Assembly: GCA_040772685.1 (NCBI GenBank) | Contig: JAXGXQ010000006.1 | Coordinates: 1-64,000, forward strand | Source of the DNA: JAXGXQ01 sp040772685 | GTDB lineage: Bacteria > Bacillota > Clostridia > Saccharofermentanales > UBA5734 | DNA length: 64,000 nucleotides | Direction of reading: 5' to 3' | In this document: positions 50,193 through 58,789 of the stretch, piece after piece | How positions within the stretch are numbered: position 1 is the stretch's first letter | Layout: every line of letters starts with the position of its first letter | The notes under the pieces: generated by a model | Seen by the model: the letters and a program-made list of their open reading frames with translations, nothing else | Told to the model about the DNA's origin: nothing | Database searches by the model: none | Position numbers and translations under genes: made by a program

Positions 50193-51353
50193 TTGCGCTT
50201 TTTTCATTTGGGTGATTTACACATAGGCAAACAGTTGCATAAATCCAGTCTGCTGGATGACCAGATTATGGTGTTGGCTCAGATTGTAGAACTTACAAAA
50301 GAATACAAGCCTGACGCGGTGCTGATTGCCGGTGACATATATGACCGCAGTGTTCCTGCCGGTGAAGCCGTGAATGTACTTGACGATTTTCTGACAAACC
50401 TCGCTCAGACGGGAACTCAGATTTTTTTGATCAGCGGCAACCACGATTCGCCGGAACGACTAAATTTTGCCAGCCGTTTGCTGCGTGAGCAGGGGGTTCA
50501 TATCTGCGGCAGCTTTGCCGGCGAATTACAGCAGGTAGAGTTAACCGACAGTACCGGTCCGGTGCAAATATATCTTTTACCATTCATTAAGCCGGCTTTT
50601 GTCCGTCCCTGGTTTCCTGAAGCTGTAATTGAAAGTTACGAGGACGCTGTACGCACTGTGATTGCAGCCGCGGCCCCGAACCCTGAGGTGCGCAATATTC
50701 TGCTGGCTCATCAGTTTATTACTAGCGGCGGCCGCGAACCGGAGCGCTCTGAATCGGAAACATTCAATGTAGGCGGAGTTGACAATGTTGATGTTTCACT
50801 TTTTGAAGCCTTTGACTATGTTGCACTCGGACATATCCATGGACCGCAGTCAGTCGGCCGGACTGGGGTGCGCTACGCCGGCTCCCCTCTGAAATATTCT
50901 TTTTCCGAAGTGAACCACATTAAAGGTGTCTGTATGGTTGACTACAACAATCGCGACGATCTGGAAGTCACAATGTTGCCGTTGCAGCCCAAATATGACC
51001 TGCGGGTAATCAAAGGCCCCTTAGCTGGACTGATTGACGCTGCCCGTAAAGCTGAAGCGGAGACAGGCCAAGCCTGCCATGATTACACCCGGGCAATCCT
51101 GACTGACGAGGCCGAACAAATTGATCCCTTCGGACAACTGAAAATCAATTACCCGAATTTACTGACGCTTGGTTTCGATAATCGCCGCCTACAAAGCCAG
51201 TCAGACAGAACAGCTGACCGGCTCGACGTCATCAAACGCTCACCGCTGGAATTATTCAGTGATTTCTATGAAACCCAGAATAATCGCGAACTTAATGCTG
51301 AACAAACAGATGTTATGCGCACGGTCATGGTTAAAGCAGGAGAAGAACAATGA
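50193..51353 (+). CDS. sbcD: Exonuclease SbcD subunit (Mre11 homologue)
   Basis: 386 residues. Metallophosphoesterase motifs: DLHIGKQLH, GDIYDRSVPAG, SGNHDSPERL, LLAHQFI and GHIHGPQ, complete for the Mn-dependent nuclease. The TTG at 50193 (RFFHLGDLHIG) with GGGGGGAG upstream is preferred to the GTG at 50160, which overlaps the deacetylase gene and adds 11 residues not typical of the family. Its stop overlaps the sbcC start, so the complex is made in step. With SbcC it trims DNA ends and cuts hairpins. Confidence 0.93.
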   Translation: MRFFHLGDLHIGKQLHKSSLLDDQIMVLAQIVELTKEYKPDAVLIAGDIYDRSVPAGEAVNVLDDFLTNLAQTGTQIFLISGNHDSPERLNFASRLLREQGVHICGSFAGELQQVELTDSTGPVQIYLLPFIKPAFVRPWFPEAVIESYEDAVRTVIAAAAPNPEVRNILLAHQFITSGGREPERSESETFNVGGVDNVDVSLFEAFDYVALGHIHGPQSVGRTGVRYAGSPLKYSFSEVNHIKGVCMVDYNNRDDLEVTMLPLQPKYDLRVIKGPLAGLIDAARKAEAETGQACHDYTRAILTDEAEQIDPFGQLKINYPNLLTLGFDNRRLQSQSDRTADRLDVIKRSPLELFSDFYETQNNRELNAEQTDVMRTVMVKAGEEQ

Positions 51354-54300
51354 AACCACGTCATTTGGTTATGTGTGCATTCGGGACATACGCCGACCGT
51401 TGCGAGCTGCCTTTCAGCGAATTTCTGGAAAGCGGCTTGTTTCTGATTACAGGCAGTACCGGTGCTGGGAAAACAACTATTTTTGATGCTATAAGTTTTG
51501 CCCTGTTTGGTGAAGCCAGTGGCAGCAATCGTACCAATGACACTCTGCGCAGTGATTTCGCGCCGGTGCAAACGAAAACATTCGTTGAATTGACATTTGA
51601 GCATCATGGTCAGGAATATCACGTTTACCGCCAGCCTTCGTATATGCGCCCTCTTTTAAATGGTGAGGGTGAGACCCGCGTAAATGGCAATGCCACGCTG
51701 ACTTTGCCGGATAAAACCGTGATTGACAAGGATAAGAACGTAACCGCTTATATTACCGAACTACTGGGGTTCAACCATGGCCAATTCAAACAGATTGCCA
51801 TGATTGCCCAAGGAGAGTTCCTGCAGCTGTTGCTCGCTGACAGTAAAGACAGGGCCGTAATTTTCCGACGCTTATTTGACACTGGGTTCTACCAGCGGGT
51901 TCAGGAAATGCTCAAGCTGCAGGAAAAGGAACTGCGTGAGGTTTGCCAAGAGTTGAAACGCAGTGAACTACAGAGCATGGCCGCGATAATAATCGATCCT
52001 GAAAATGCCTCAGCCACAGAGCTTACGGCCTTAATCGCGCAGAACAGTGAGCATGCAGCTGATCAAGTGCTGCAACTTTTGACGGCCCAGAATGAAAGCG
52101 ATACCAAAGCAGACAAAGCGCTATGCGGGCAGAATGCGCAACTGGATAAACTGGTAACAGACCTGACCAGGCAAATCACTGAAGCAGGATTCATTAACGA
52201 CCAGTTTGTTGAGCTGGAGTCGGCTAAGGTTGCGTCGGTTGCCTTGGCTGCTCGCGCAGATGCCATAAAAGAGCTTGCGCAAAAAATTAGCAGAGCCGAA
52301 CTTGCTGTTACTAAAGTTCAGCCTTTGGCAAAGGATTGGCAGCGAGAGCAAGCCACTTTGCTAGAAACAGAAGGTCGTATTGCTGAACTCACCAAAGAAG
52401 TTGAACAGCGCCGTCCCGCAGTAGCTTCGTTGCAGCAGTCACTGCGGCAGGAACAGGAACGCGAGCCACAGCGTGAGCAGGCAGCGGCAGATGTCCGTGC
52501 TTTTACAGATTCACTGCCAAAGTACGAATCCCTGGACAAACACAGCCACGGACTGAAAGCGCTGAAGCAAAGGCAGCAAGAACTGTTGGATCAGCGTGTT
52601 CAGCTACTGCAAGATAAAATCGTTCTGAATCAAAAATACACTGACTTAACAGCTGAACTACAGAACCTGACTGACGTTGATCAACAACTGGCCAGAGTAG
52701 AGAACCAGATTGGCCAGATCGACCAGCGCCTTAATACATTATTGCGCTTAACCGGCAATCTGGCGGAAATCCGCCGCCAGACATCTGAGAAAAATAAAGC
52801 TCAGGAATATTACAAGCAGCAGCTGCAATGCTATCAAAAAGCCCAGCAGGAAATGCGGCAACAAGAAGCGCTTTTTTACGACGAACAGGCAGGACTGCTG
52901 GCAGAAAAACTGCGCCCCGGAGAGCCCTGTCCTGTCTGCGGATCCCTTGAACATCCACATAAAGCAGTGGTTGCCTCGCAGCCGCCAAGCCAGGAACAGC
53001 TTATCGAAACGGGAGAATACTGCGACAGACTGCAGGCTGAAGTGCAAAAGGCAAGCAACCTTGCCGGTGAGCTGCAAACCCGGGTAACAACCGGTTTGCA
53101 TAATATACGAGAGCAAACTGCGGAAGTGCTCGAGACAGATTCCTTGCCGGAATCAATACAAGCAGGTGAACTGCAGACTGCGCTCCAAGAAGCTCAAACC
53201 AGATTTGAGACAAGCAGACAGCTGGCAGCTGTCGAACATGAAAAGCTAAAAGCCCTTTCCAAACGCCGGGTTCAGGCCATGGCGGAACTGACGGCTGCCG
53301 ATAAACAAAGGGAAAAAGACGATTCTCTGCTGGAAGAAATAAACACGGAACTCAACTCGCTGGCTGTGTCTATCGGCACCGCTGAAAGCAATATTCAAAA
53401 CTTGAGCAGCGGTTTGGCCTGTCCAACTCTGGAGGCGGCGAAGGCTGAGTTGCAAAGGGCACAGCAACGACTGCAAGAACTAAAGACAGCACTTCAGACG
53501 GCCCAGGAAAACCATGAAAAGGGTCAGAATGCTCTGAATGAGCGACAGACTCTGTTGCTGGCGGAGGCAGAAAGGCTGCCTGCTGTCAAAGCAAGGACGG
53601 CTGAGACCAGGGAAGCTTTCACAGCCGCGTTGACAGCTCATGGTTTCGCTTCAGAAGCAGACTACCAGCAAGCCTTGATTCCCGAGCCGGAACTGAAAAC
53701 CGGGCGGCAAACCTTGAGTGAATACGAAAAGGAACGTCAACGGGTTGCCGATCAGATCGACCGTTTAGAAGAAGCGACACGCGAACGCAAGATCGTAGAT
53801 ATCTCCAGCCTTAAGGAAAAACTTAAAGAGGCAGAAGATCTGAAGAATGAACTGGAAAAGCTGGAAAAAATTATTTTCGCGCGTCTCGACCAGAACCGAA
53901 GGCTTGCCGCAGGGTTACAGGAAAGTGAAAACGAGCGTTTGCGTTATCTGGAAAAACTTTCTCTGATCAGCGGCCTGGCTAAAACGGCAAACGGCGAATT
54001 GAACAGCAAGCAGAAAATTGCTTTTGAACAATACGTCCAGGCTGCCTACTTTGATCAGGTTCTGGTGGAAGCAAATAAGCGCCTGGCACTGATGACCGAC
54101 AACCGTTTCACCCTGTTGCGGCAGGAAACGGCCAAAGACCTGCGCTCCCAGTCAGGTCTGGATCTTGAAGTTATGGATCAGTACACAGGCGTGCGCCGTG
54201 CTGTCCGCTCGTTATCAGGCGGTGAATCGTTTAAGGCATCGCTGGCGCTGGCGCTCGGGCTATCAGATATTGTTCAACAATCTGCCGGAGGCGCAGCAAT

Positions 54301-54505
54301 CGACACCTTGTTCATTGACGAAGGGTTCGGCGCCCTCGACAATGAATCGTTGGAACAGGCAATCAATATTCTTAGCAGCCTTGCAACTGGCGACAGACTG
54401 GTTGGTATCATTTCACATGTGGCGGAGCTTAAGGAGCGAATCGAGCATAAGCTGGTCGTATATGGCAGCACCAGCGGCAGCCATATTAAAATGGTAAAAC
54501 CGTAA
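51350..54505 (+). CDS. sbcC: Exonuclease SbcC subunit (Rad50 homologue)
   Basis: 1051 residues, SMC-like ATPase partner of SbcD. Walker A GSTGAGKTT is near residue 35, long coiled coils fill ~170-500 and ~560-880, and the zinc hook CPVC is at 527-530. The C-terminal half has the ABC signature SLSGGESFKASLALALGLSD and Walker B LFIDEGFGALD, followed by the His switch ISHVAELKERI. Its last codons (VKP) and stop lie in the first units of the octamer repeat at 54495-54574. Confidence 0.95.
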   Translation: MKPRHLVMCAFGTYADRCELPFSEFLESGLFLITGSTGAGKTTIFDAISFALFGEASGSNRTNDTLRSDFAPVQTKTFVELTFEHHGQEYHVYRQPSYMRPLLNGEGETRVNGNATLTLPDKTVIDKDKNVTAYITELLGFNHGQFKQIAMIAQGEFLQLLLADSKDRAVIFRRLFDTGFYQRVQEMLKLQEKELREVCQELKRSELQSMAAIIIDPENASATELTALIAQNSEHAADQVLQLLTAQNESDTKADKALCGQNAQLDKLVTDLTRQITEAGFINDQFVELESAKVASVALAARADAIKELAQKISRAELAVTKVQPLAKDWQREQATLLETEGRIAELTKEVEQRRPAVASLQQSLRQEQEREPQREQAAADVRAFTDSLPKYESLDKHSHGLKALKQRQQELLDQRVQLLQDKIVLNQKYTDLTAELQNLTDVDQQLARVENQIGQIDQRLNTLLRLTGNLAEIRRQTSEKNKAQEYYKQQLQCYQKAQQEMRQQEALFYDEQAGLLAEKLRPGEPCPVCGSLEHPHKAVVASQPPSQEQLIETGEYCDRLQAEVQKASNLAGELQTRVTTGLHNIREQTAEVLETDSLPESIQAGELQTALQEAQTRFETSRQLAAVEHEKLKALSKRRVQAMAELTAADKQREKDDSLLEEINTELNSLAVSIGTAESNIQNLSSGLACPTLEAAKAELQRAQQRLQELKTALQTAQENHEKGQNALNERQTLLLAEAERLPAVKARTAETREAFTAALTAHGFASEADYQQALIPEPELKTGRQTLSEYEKERQRVADQIDRLEEATRERKIVDISSLKEKLKEAEDLKNELEKLEKIIFARLDQNRRLAAGLQESENERLRYLEKLSLISGLAKTANGELNSKQKIAFEQYVQAAYFDQVLVEANKRLALMTDNRFTLLRQETAKDLRSQSGLDLEVMDQYTGVRRAVRSLSGGESFKASLALALGLSDIVQQSAGGAAIDTLFIDEGFGALDNESLEQAINILSSLATGDRLVGIISHVAELKERIEHKLVVYGSTSGSHIKMVKP

Positions 54506-54574
54506 AACCGTAAAACCGTAAAGCCGTAAAGTCGCAAAGTCGCAAAGTCGCAAAGTCGTAAAGTCATAAAGTCG
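54495..54574 (+). repeat. Ten-copy octamer tandem repeat at the sbcC stop
   Basis: Ten 8-bp units: three TAAAACCG, TAAAGCCG, TAAAGTCG, three CAAAGTCG, TAAAGTCA, TAAAGTCG. Unit 2 starts with the sbcC stop codon TAA (54503-54505). The gradient from AACC to AGTC along the array is a sign of stepwise copying. Confidence 0.9.
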
Positions 54575-54641
54575 CATATAATCCCGACAGCATCTCTCAA
54601 CTTGCTTTTCGCTGTTGAACAAAATATGGTTGCGTTTATTG

Positions 54642-54670
54642 TTGACAATTACAGTGAGACATTGCATAAT
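54642..54670 (+). promoter_or_regulatory. Promoter of the copper operon
   Basis: TTGACA (54642-54647), 17 bases, CATAAT (54665-54670). Confidence 0.8.
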
Positions 54671-54680
54671 ACTTCTTGCA

Positions 54681-54697
54681 TACCCCACGGGGGTGTA
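54681..54697. promoter_or_regulatory. CsoR operator
   Basis: TACCCCACGGGGGTGTA, a pseudo-palindrome with a C4/G4-5 core as in known CsoR sites (the Bacillus copZA site is nearly the same). It sits just after the -10 box, so repressor binding blocks elongation or start. Confidence 0.8.
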
Positions 54698-54712
54698 GTA
54701 AGGAGTGATTCG

Positions 54713-57019
54713 ATGAAGGAGAAATTCGATATAAAGGGCATGACTTGTTCGGCATGCTCAGCCGCAGTAGAAAAGGCTGTGGCTAAACTGCCCGGTGTCG
54801 ATGCTGTTAACGTTAATTTACTCAGCAATAATATGATTGTCGAGTATGATGATTCTGCTGTTGACAGTAATCTGATCAGCAAAGCGGTAGCAGATGCCGG
54901 ATACAGCGCGGCGCCGGTCAACACTGCAGCAGGCGCAGGAACTGCTGCTGACAGCAAGCAGACAACCGTGCAACGACGTGACGTTTTTGCAGAAGATTTG
55001 CGCACAATGCGCACTCGGTTGATTGTTTCTTTTGTGTTTTTAGTGCCGTTATTATATCTGGCAATGGGGCATATGATTGGCCTGCCTTTACCTGCCTGGC
55101 TGCAGGGGGTGGAGGGTGCGCCAAATTTCGCTTTTACACAGTTTCTGCTCACTCTGCCGATAGTAATTGTTAACTATAAGTATTACCAGGTCGGTTTCAA
55201 AACTTTATGGCGTCGCAACCCTAACATGGATTCGCTGATTGCCATTGGTTCGGCTGCTGCTGTGCTTTACGGAATTTTCGCGATTTTCCGTATCAATCAC
55301 GCCATGGGACTGGGTGAGCTGGAAGTCGTCCATCACTATATGAACGATTTATATTTTGAATCCGCAGCTATGATCCTGGCGTTGATTACACTGGGCAAAT
55401 ACCTGGAAACCCGCTCTAAAAGCAAAACATCCGACGCGATTAATCAGCTGATCAACCTTGCTCCTAAAACTGCTGTTGTCCGGCGCGGTGACCAGGAAAC
55501 CGAAGTGCCGATCGAGGAAGTTGTTGTGGGTGATCTGATAGTAGTCCGTCCGGGCCAAAGTATCCCCGTTGACGGTGTCATAATTGAGGGGCGTACATCT
55601 GTCGACCAGGCGGCACTTACTGGGGAAAGCATCCCGGTCGAGAAGCAGGCTGGCGATAAGGTTTCAGCGGCAACCATCAACAAGTCCGGCTTCTTTGTTT
55701 TCCGGGCTGAGAAAGTTGGCGACGATACTACACTGGCCCAGATAATTCAGCTGGTTGAGGAAGCCGCTTCATCAAAAGCTCCGATTTCCAAACTGGCAGA
55801 CCGGATCAGCGGTATCTTCGTTCCTGTAGTAATCACGATTGCGGTAGCAGCAACTGTAGTCTGGCTGCTGCTCGGCTATGGTTTTGAATTTGCGCTTTCA
55901 ATCGGCATTGCCGTGCTGGTTATTTCCTGTCCCTGTGCGCTTGGCCTGGCAACGCCTGTAGCGATCATGGTTGGCACCGGCAAAGGCGCTACCCACGGCA
56001 TTCTGATCAAATCAGCCGAAGCACTGGAAATAGCTCATACAGTAAACACAGTAGTACTGGATAAAACCGGCACTATAACCGAAGGTAAACCGCAGGTGAC
56101 AGACATTGTCCCGGCAGAAGGTGTGGATCCGCAGATTCTATTGCAGCTTGCCGCTTCAATCGAAAAACCTTCTGAACACCCGCTGGCGGACGCGATTATC
56201 AGCCGCGCTGAACAAGATGGTCTGGCGCTGCTCCCTACTGATGAATTTGAAGCTGTTCCCGGTCGCGGCATCGGCGCTGAAATTGAAGGCAGACTCCTCT
56301 TGGCTGGTAATCCGGCTTTCATGGAGGAGCAGGATATTGAAATTTCCACTTTGCAGGACTTGGGTGATGCTTTCTCGGCGGACGGTAAAACCCCGCTTTA
56401 CTTTGCGGATTCCGGCCGTGCACTCGGCGTTATCGCTGTAGCGGATGTGATCAAACCGACCAGCCGCGATGCGATCAGGCAGTTTAAAAAGCTGGGTATC
56501 GATGTAGTAATGCTCACGGGCGACAATCAACGAACGGCTGAAGCCATACGCCGTCAACTTGAAATTGACCGGGTGGTAGCTGAAGTAATGCCGCAGGACA
56601 AAGAAGCTGAAATTCGTCGGATTCAGGAGAGCGGTCAAAAAGTGGCGATGATCGGCGACGGGATTAACGATGCGCCGGCCTTAGCTAGAGCAGATGTGGG
56701 CATCGCGATTGGCGCTGGTACAGATATTGCCATCGAATCAGCCGATATTGTACTGATGCGCAGTGATTTGCAAGACGCTGTAACAGCGGTGGAACTAAGC
56801 AAAGCCGTAATCCGCAATATTAAACAAAACTTATTTTGGGCTTTTGCCTACAATATTGCCGGAATTCCATTAGCCGCGGGGGTATTCTACTCCCTGCTTA
56901 ACTGGCGCTTAAGCCCGATGTTTGCTGCTGCGGCGATGAGTCTCAGCTCAGTCAGCGTTGTGACAAATGCCCTGCGCCTGCGCCGCTTCAAACCCTCAAA
57001 CAGTACCTGGAAACAATAA
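54713..57019 (+). CDS. copA: Cu(+)-exporting P1B-type ATPase CopA
   Basis: 768 residues. One N-terminal metal-binding domain (GMTCSACSAAVEKAV), eight helices, the transport motif SCPCALGLATPVA, the phosphorylation site DKTGTITEGKP and hinge GDGINDAPALARADVG. ATG 54713 with AAGGAG at 54700-54705 is used; the frame extends 37 codons upstream over the promoter and operator, which excludes the long version. Pumps Cu(+) out of the cytoplasm. Induced by copper through the CsoR encoded last in the operon. Confidence 0.96.
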   Translation: MKEKFDIKGMTCSACSAAVEKAVAKLPGVDAVNVNLLSNNMIVEYDDSAVDSNLISKAVADAGYSAAPVNTAAGAGTAADSKQTTVQRRDVFAEDLRTMRTRLIVSFVFLVPLLYLAMGHMIGLPLPAWLQGVEGAPNFAFTQFLLTLPIVIVNYKYYQVGFKTLWRRNPNMDSLIAIGSAAAVLYGIFAIFRINHAMGLGELEVVHHYMNDLYFESAAMILALITLGKYLETRSKSKTSDAINQLINLAPKTAVVRRGDQETEVPIEEVVVGDLIVVRPGQSIPVDGVIIEGRTSVDQAALTGESIPVEKQAGDKVSAATINKSGFFVFRAEKVGDDTTLAQIIQLVEEAASSKAPISKLADRISGIFVPVVITIAVAATVVWLLLGYGFEFALSIGIAVLVISCPCALGLATPVAIMVGTGKGATHGILIKSAEALEIAHTVNTVVLDKTGTITEGKPQVTDIVPAEGVDPQILLQLAASIEKPSEHPLADAIISRAEQDGLALLPTDEFEAVPGRGIGAEIEGRLLLAGNPAFMEEQDIEISTLQDLGDAFSADGKTPLYFADSGRALGVIAVADVIKPTSRDAIRQFKKLGIDVVMLTGDNQRTAEAIRRQLEIDRVVAEVMPQDKEAEIRRIQESGQKVAMIGDGINDAPALARADVGIAIGAGTDIAIESADIVLMRSDLQDAVTAVELSKAVIRNIKQNLFWAFAYNIAGIPLAAGVFYSLLNWRLSPMFAAAAMSLSSVSVVTNALRLRRFKPSNSTWKQ

Positions 57020-57084
57020 TAAGATCAGTTCCAGAAAACATAATGAGATTTTTAATGAAAAAAGGAATTAAGGAGACACTTAAC

Positions 57085-57315
57085 ATGAAAAAAGAAATTA
57101 AAATTGAAGGCATGACCTGTGCGCATTGCCAGGCCAGAGTTGAAAAAGCCCTGAACGCCCTGCCGGGTGTTAAAGCAGAAGTCAATTTGCAAACTAAAAG
57201 TGCTGTAGTCACGCTGGCCGAGGCTCTGGCCGACGATGTTCTGCTGGCTGCAGTACGTGAAGCAGGGTACGAACCGGTATCCATTCGTGAGAAAAAAAGC
57301 TTGCTCAACAAATAA
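57085..57315 (+). CDS. copZ: Copper chaperone CopZ
   Basis: 76 residues, one heavy-metal-associated domain with GMTCAHCQARVEKAL, the CxxC site for Cu(I). It delivers copper to CopA. Start ATG 57085 with TAAGGAG upstream; 14 in-frame codons before it are not needed. It lies 65 bases after copA and directly abuts csoR. Confidence 0.93.
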   Translation: MKKEIKIEGMTCAHCQARVEKALNALPGVKAEVNLQTKSAVVTLAEALADDVLLAAVREAGYEPVSIREKKSLLNK

Positions 57316-57612
57316 ATGGGTGAAACAGCGGGTGAAACAATGAAAGCCGATAACAAACAAATAACACGGCTGTTGAAAACAGCGCGCGGTCAGCTTGACG
57401 GAATTTTGAAAATGGTTGAGGATGATCGGTATTGTATCGACATTTCCAATCAGTTGTTAGCAACGCAGGCGATCCTCAAAAAAGTGAACCGCAGTATAAT
57501 TCACAGCCACATTGAACACTGCGTGATGGAAGCTTATGAAAGCGGAGATCCGGATAACCAGCGCGAGAAACTGACAGAAATTGACAACATTCTCGAGAAG
57601 CTGATGCGCTGA
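57316..57612 (+). CDS. csoR: Copper-sensing repressor CsoR
   Basis: 98 residues (or 90 from ATG 57340), all-helical repressor. The pattern ITRLLKTARGQLDGILKMVE, with Cys in DDRYCIDISNQL and His and Cys in SHIEHCVMEA, gives the Cys-His-Cys copper site. The first ATG follows the copZ stop without a gap (TAAATG), favouring translational coupling; the second, in GGGTGAAACAATG, matches the usual family length better. It would bind the operator at 54681-54697. Confidence 0.93.
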   Translation: MGETAGETMKADNKQITRLLKTARGQLDGILKMVEDDRYCIDISNQLLATQAILKKVNRSIIHSHIEHCVMEAYESGDPDNQREKLTEIDNILEKLMR

Positions 57613-57681
57613 GTTTTGCTCCAGTGTTTACTGTTCGATCGAGCTGGCACAGCTATACAAGTTAATACAAGTATAAGGCGC

Positions 57682-57710
57682 TTGACACTCAAAGTGGCCT
57701 TGTCTATGCT
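57682..57710 (+). promoter_or_regulatory. Promoter of the pentose block
   Basis: TTGACA (57682-57687), 17 bases, TATGCT (57705-57710). The -10 box overlaps the left arm of the hairpin listed next. Confidence 0.65.
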
Positions 57711-57746
57711 GAATACAAGGGAATTCAACAGACAAGGCTGCTTTTT
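57697..57746. terminator. Long-loop inverted repeat with T run
   Basis: GCCTTGTCT (57697-57705) and AGACAAGGC (57730-57738) pair perfectly around 24 bases, then TGCTTTTT. It may be a terminator of the csoR transcript, or, since it surrounds the start site of the promoter above, an operator or attenuator for the gene at 57805. Confidence 0.5.
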
Positions 57747-57804
57747 ATGACCAAAAAACGGCATAATAATCAAAGATAATTCAGGTTGGGTAAGGAGAAT
57801 TTTT

Positions 57805-58764
57805 GTGAAAAAAGTAGTGATCGCCCAAAAAACCAATCCAAGTGTAGTTGCGATGCTGGCGGAAAAAGCAGAAATTGCTCAGGTAGATGAAGGCAGCGTT
57901 GAGGATCTCAAGGAAAAGCTTAAGGGAGCCTACGCCGTTTTTTTGGGTACCTGGGTAAAATTTACTGCTGAGCTGATGGACATTTCACCTGATCTGAAAG
58001 TCATTTCCCGCACCGGTGTAGGTGTCGACAATGTCGATATTGCTGCTGCCACCAAGCGGGGAATCATGGTACTGAATACGCCGTATGCTAATGCGGTTTC
58101 AGTGGCGGAACATGCAGTAACGCTAATGCTGGCTCTGGCAAAACAGCTGTTTTTCCTGGATAGCAGCATCCGTACTGATAACTTCAAAGCCCGACGGCTT
58201 AATCTACCGGTTGATATAGATAGTAAAACACTTGGTTTAATCGGTTGTGGCGGTATCGGCCGTCTGGTGGCACAAAAATGCCGCAATGGCTTTAATATGA
58301 ATGTTTTGGGTTATGATCCCTATTTAAAAACAGCGCCTGAGGGAATTGAGCTGGTTAACCAGCTGGAGGAAATTTACCGCAGGTCTGACTTCGTATCTAT
58401 TCATTTGCCGCTTACAGAAGAAACCCGCAACCTTATAAACGCTTATTCCCTGGCTCACTTCAAAAGCAGCGCTCTCTTAATTAATACATCACGCGGCGGT
58501 ATTGTTGACGAAGCCGCACTTGCACAGGCTTTAGAAGCAGGTAAAATTGCCGGCGCCGGGCTTGATGTTTTCTCGCAGGAGCCCGTCCCCCTGAACAGTC
58601 CCTTAATGACAGCCAGGAATCTGATTATGACTCCTCACAGCGCCGCTTTAACTCAGGAATGTGTCGTCAGAGTGGCAACTGCTGCCGCCGAAGGTATTAT
58701 TCAGGCAATTGAAGGGCGTGAACCGGAATTTGTCTTCAACCGCCGTGAACTCGCAAACCGTTGA
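57805..58764 (+). CDS. D-2-hydroxyacid dehydrogenase (phosphoglycerate dehydrogenase type)
   Basis: 319 residues of the D-isomer 2-hydroxyacid dehydrogenase family. NAD motif GLIGCGGIGRLVAQK (near 145), catalytic Arg in NTSRGGIVDEAAL, Glu/His pair with TPHSAALTQEC. Too short for an ACT domain, so it is not a regulated serine-pathway enzyme. GTG start with AAGGAG upstream. The FGGY kinase gene follows 25 bases later; in this context it may reduce or oxidise a sugar-derived hydroxy acid. Confidence 0.88.
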   Translation: MKKVVIAQKTNPSVVAMLAEKAEIAQVDEGSVEDLKEKLKGAYAVFLGTWVKFTAELMDISPDLKVISRTGVGVDNVDIAAATKRGIMVLNTPYANAVSVAEHAVTLMLALAKQLFFLDSSIRTDNFKARRLNLPVDIDSKTLGLIGCGGIGRLVAQKCRNGFNMNVLGYDPYLKTAPEGIELVNQLEEIYRRSDFVSIHLPLTEETRNLINAYSLAHFKSSALLINTSRGGIVDEAALAQALEAGKIAGAGLDVFSQEPVPLNSPLMTARNLIMTPHSAALTQECVVRVATAAAEGIIQAIEGREPEFVFNRRELANR

Positions 58765-58789
58765 ACAACCAGCTCAAGGAGGAAAGGGC

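Noticed and set aside
54495..54574. CRISPR array
   Set aside because: Units are contiguous 8-mers without spacers.
54602..54712. Longer copA start
   Set aside because: It would translate through the promoter and CsoR operator; ATG 54713 has a good ribosome site.
54500..54712. Rho-independent terminator between sbcC and copA
   Set aside because: The octamer tract is not self-complementary and no hairpin with a T run is seen.
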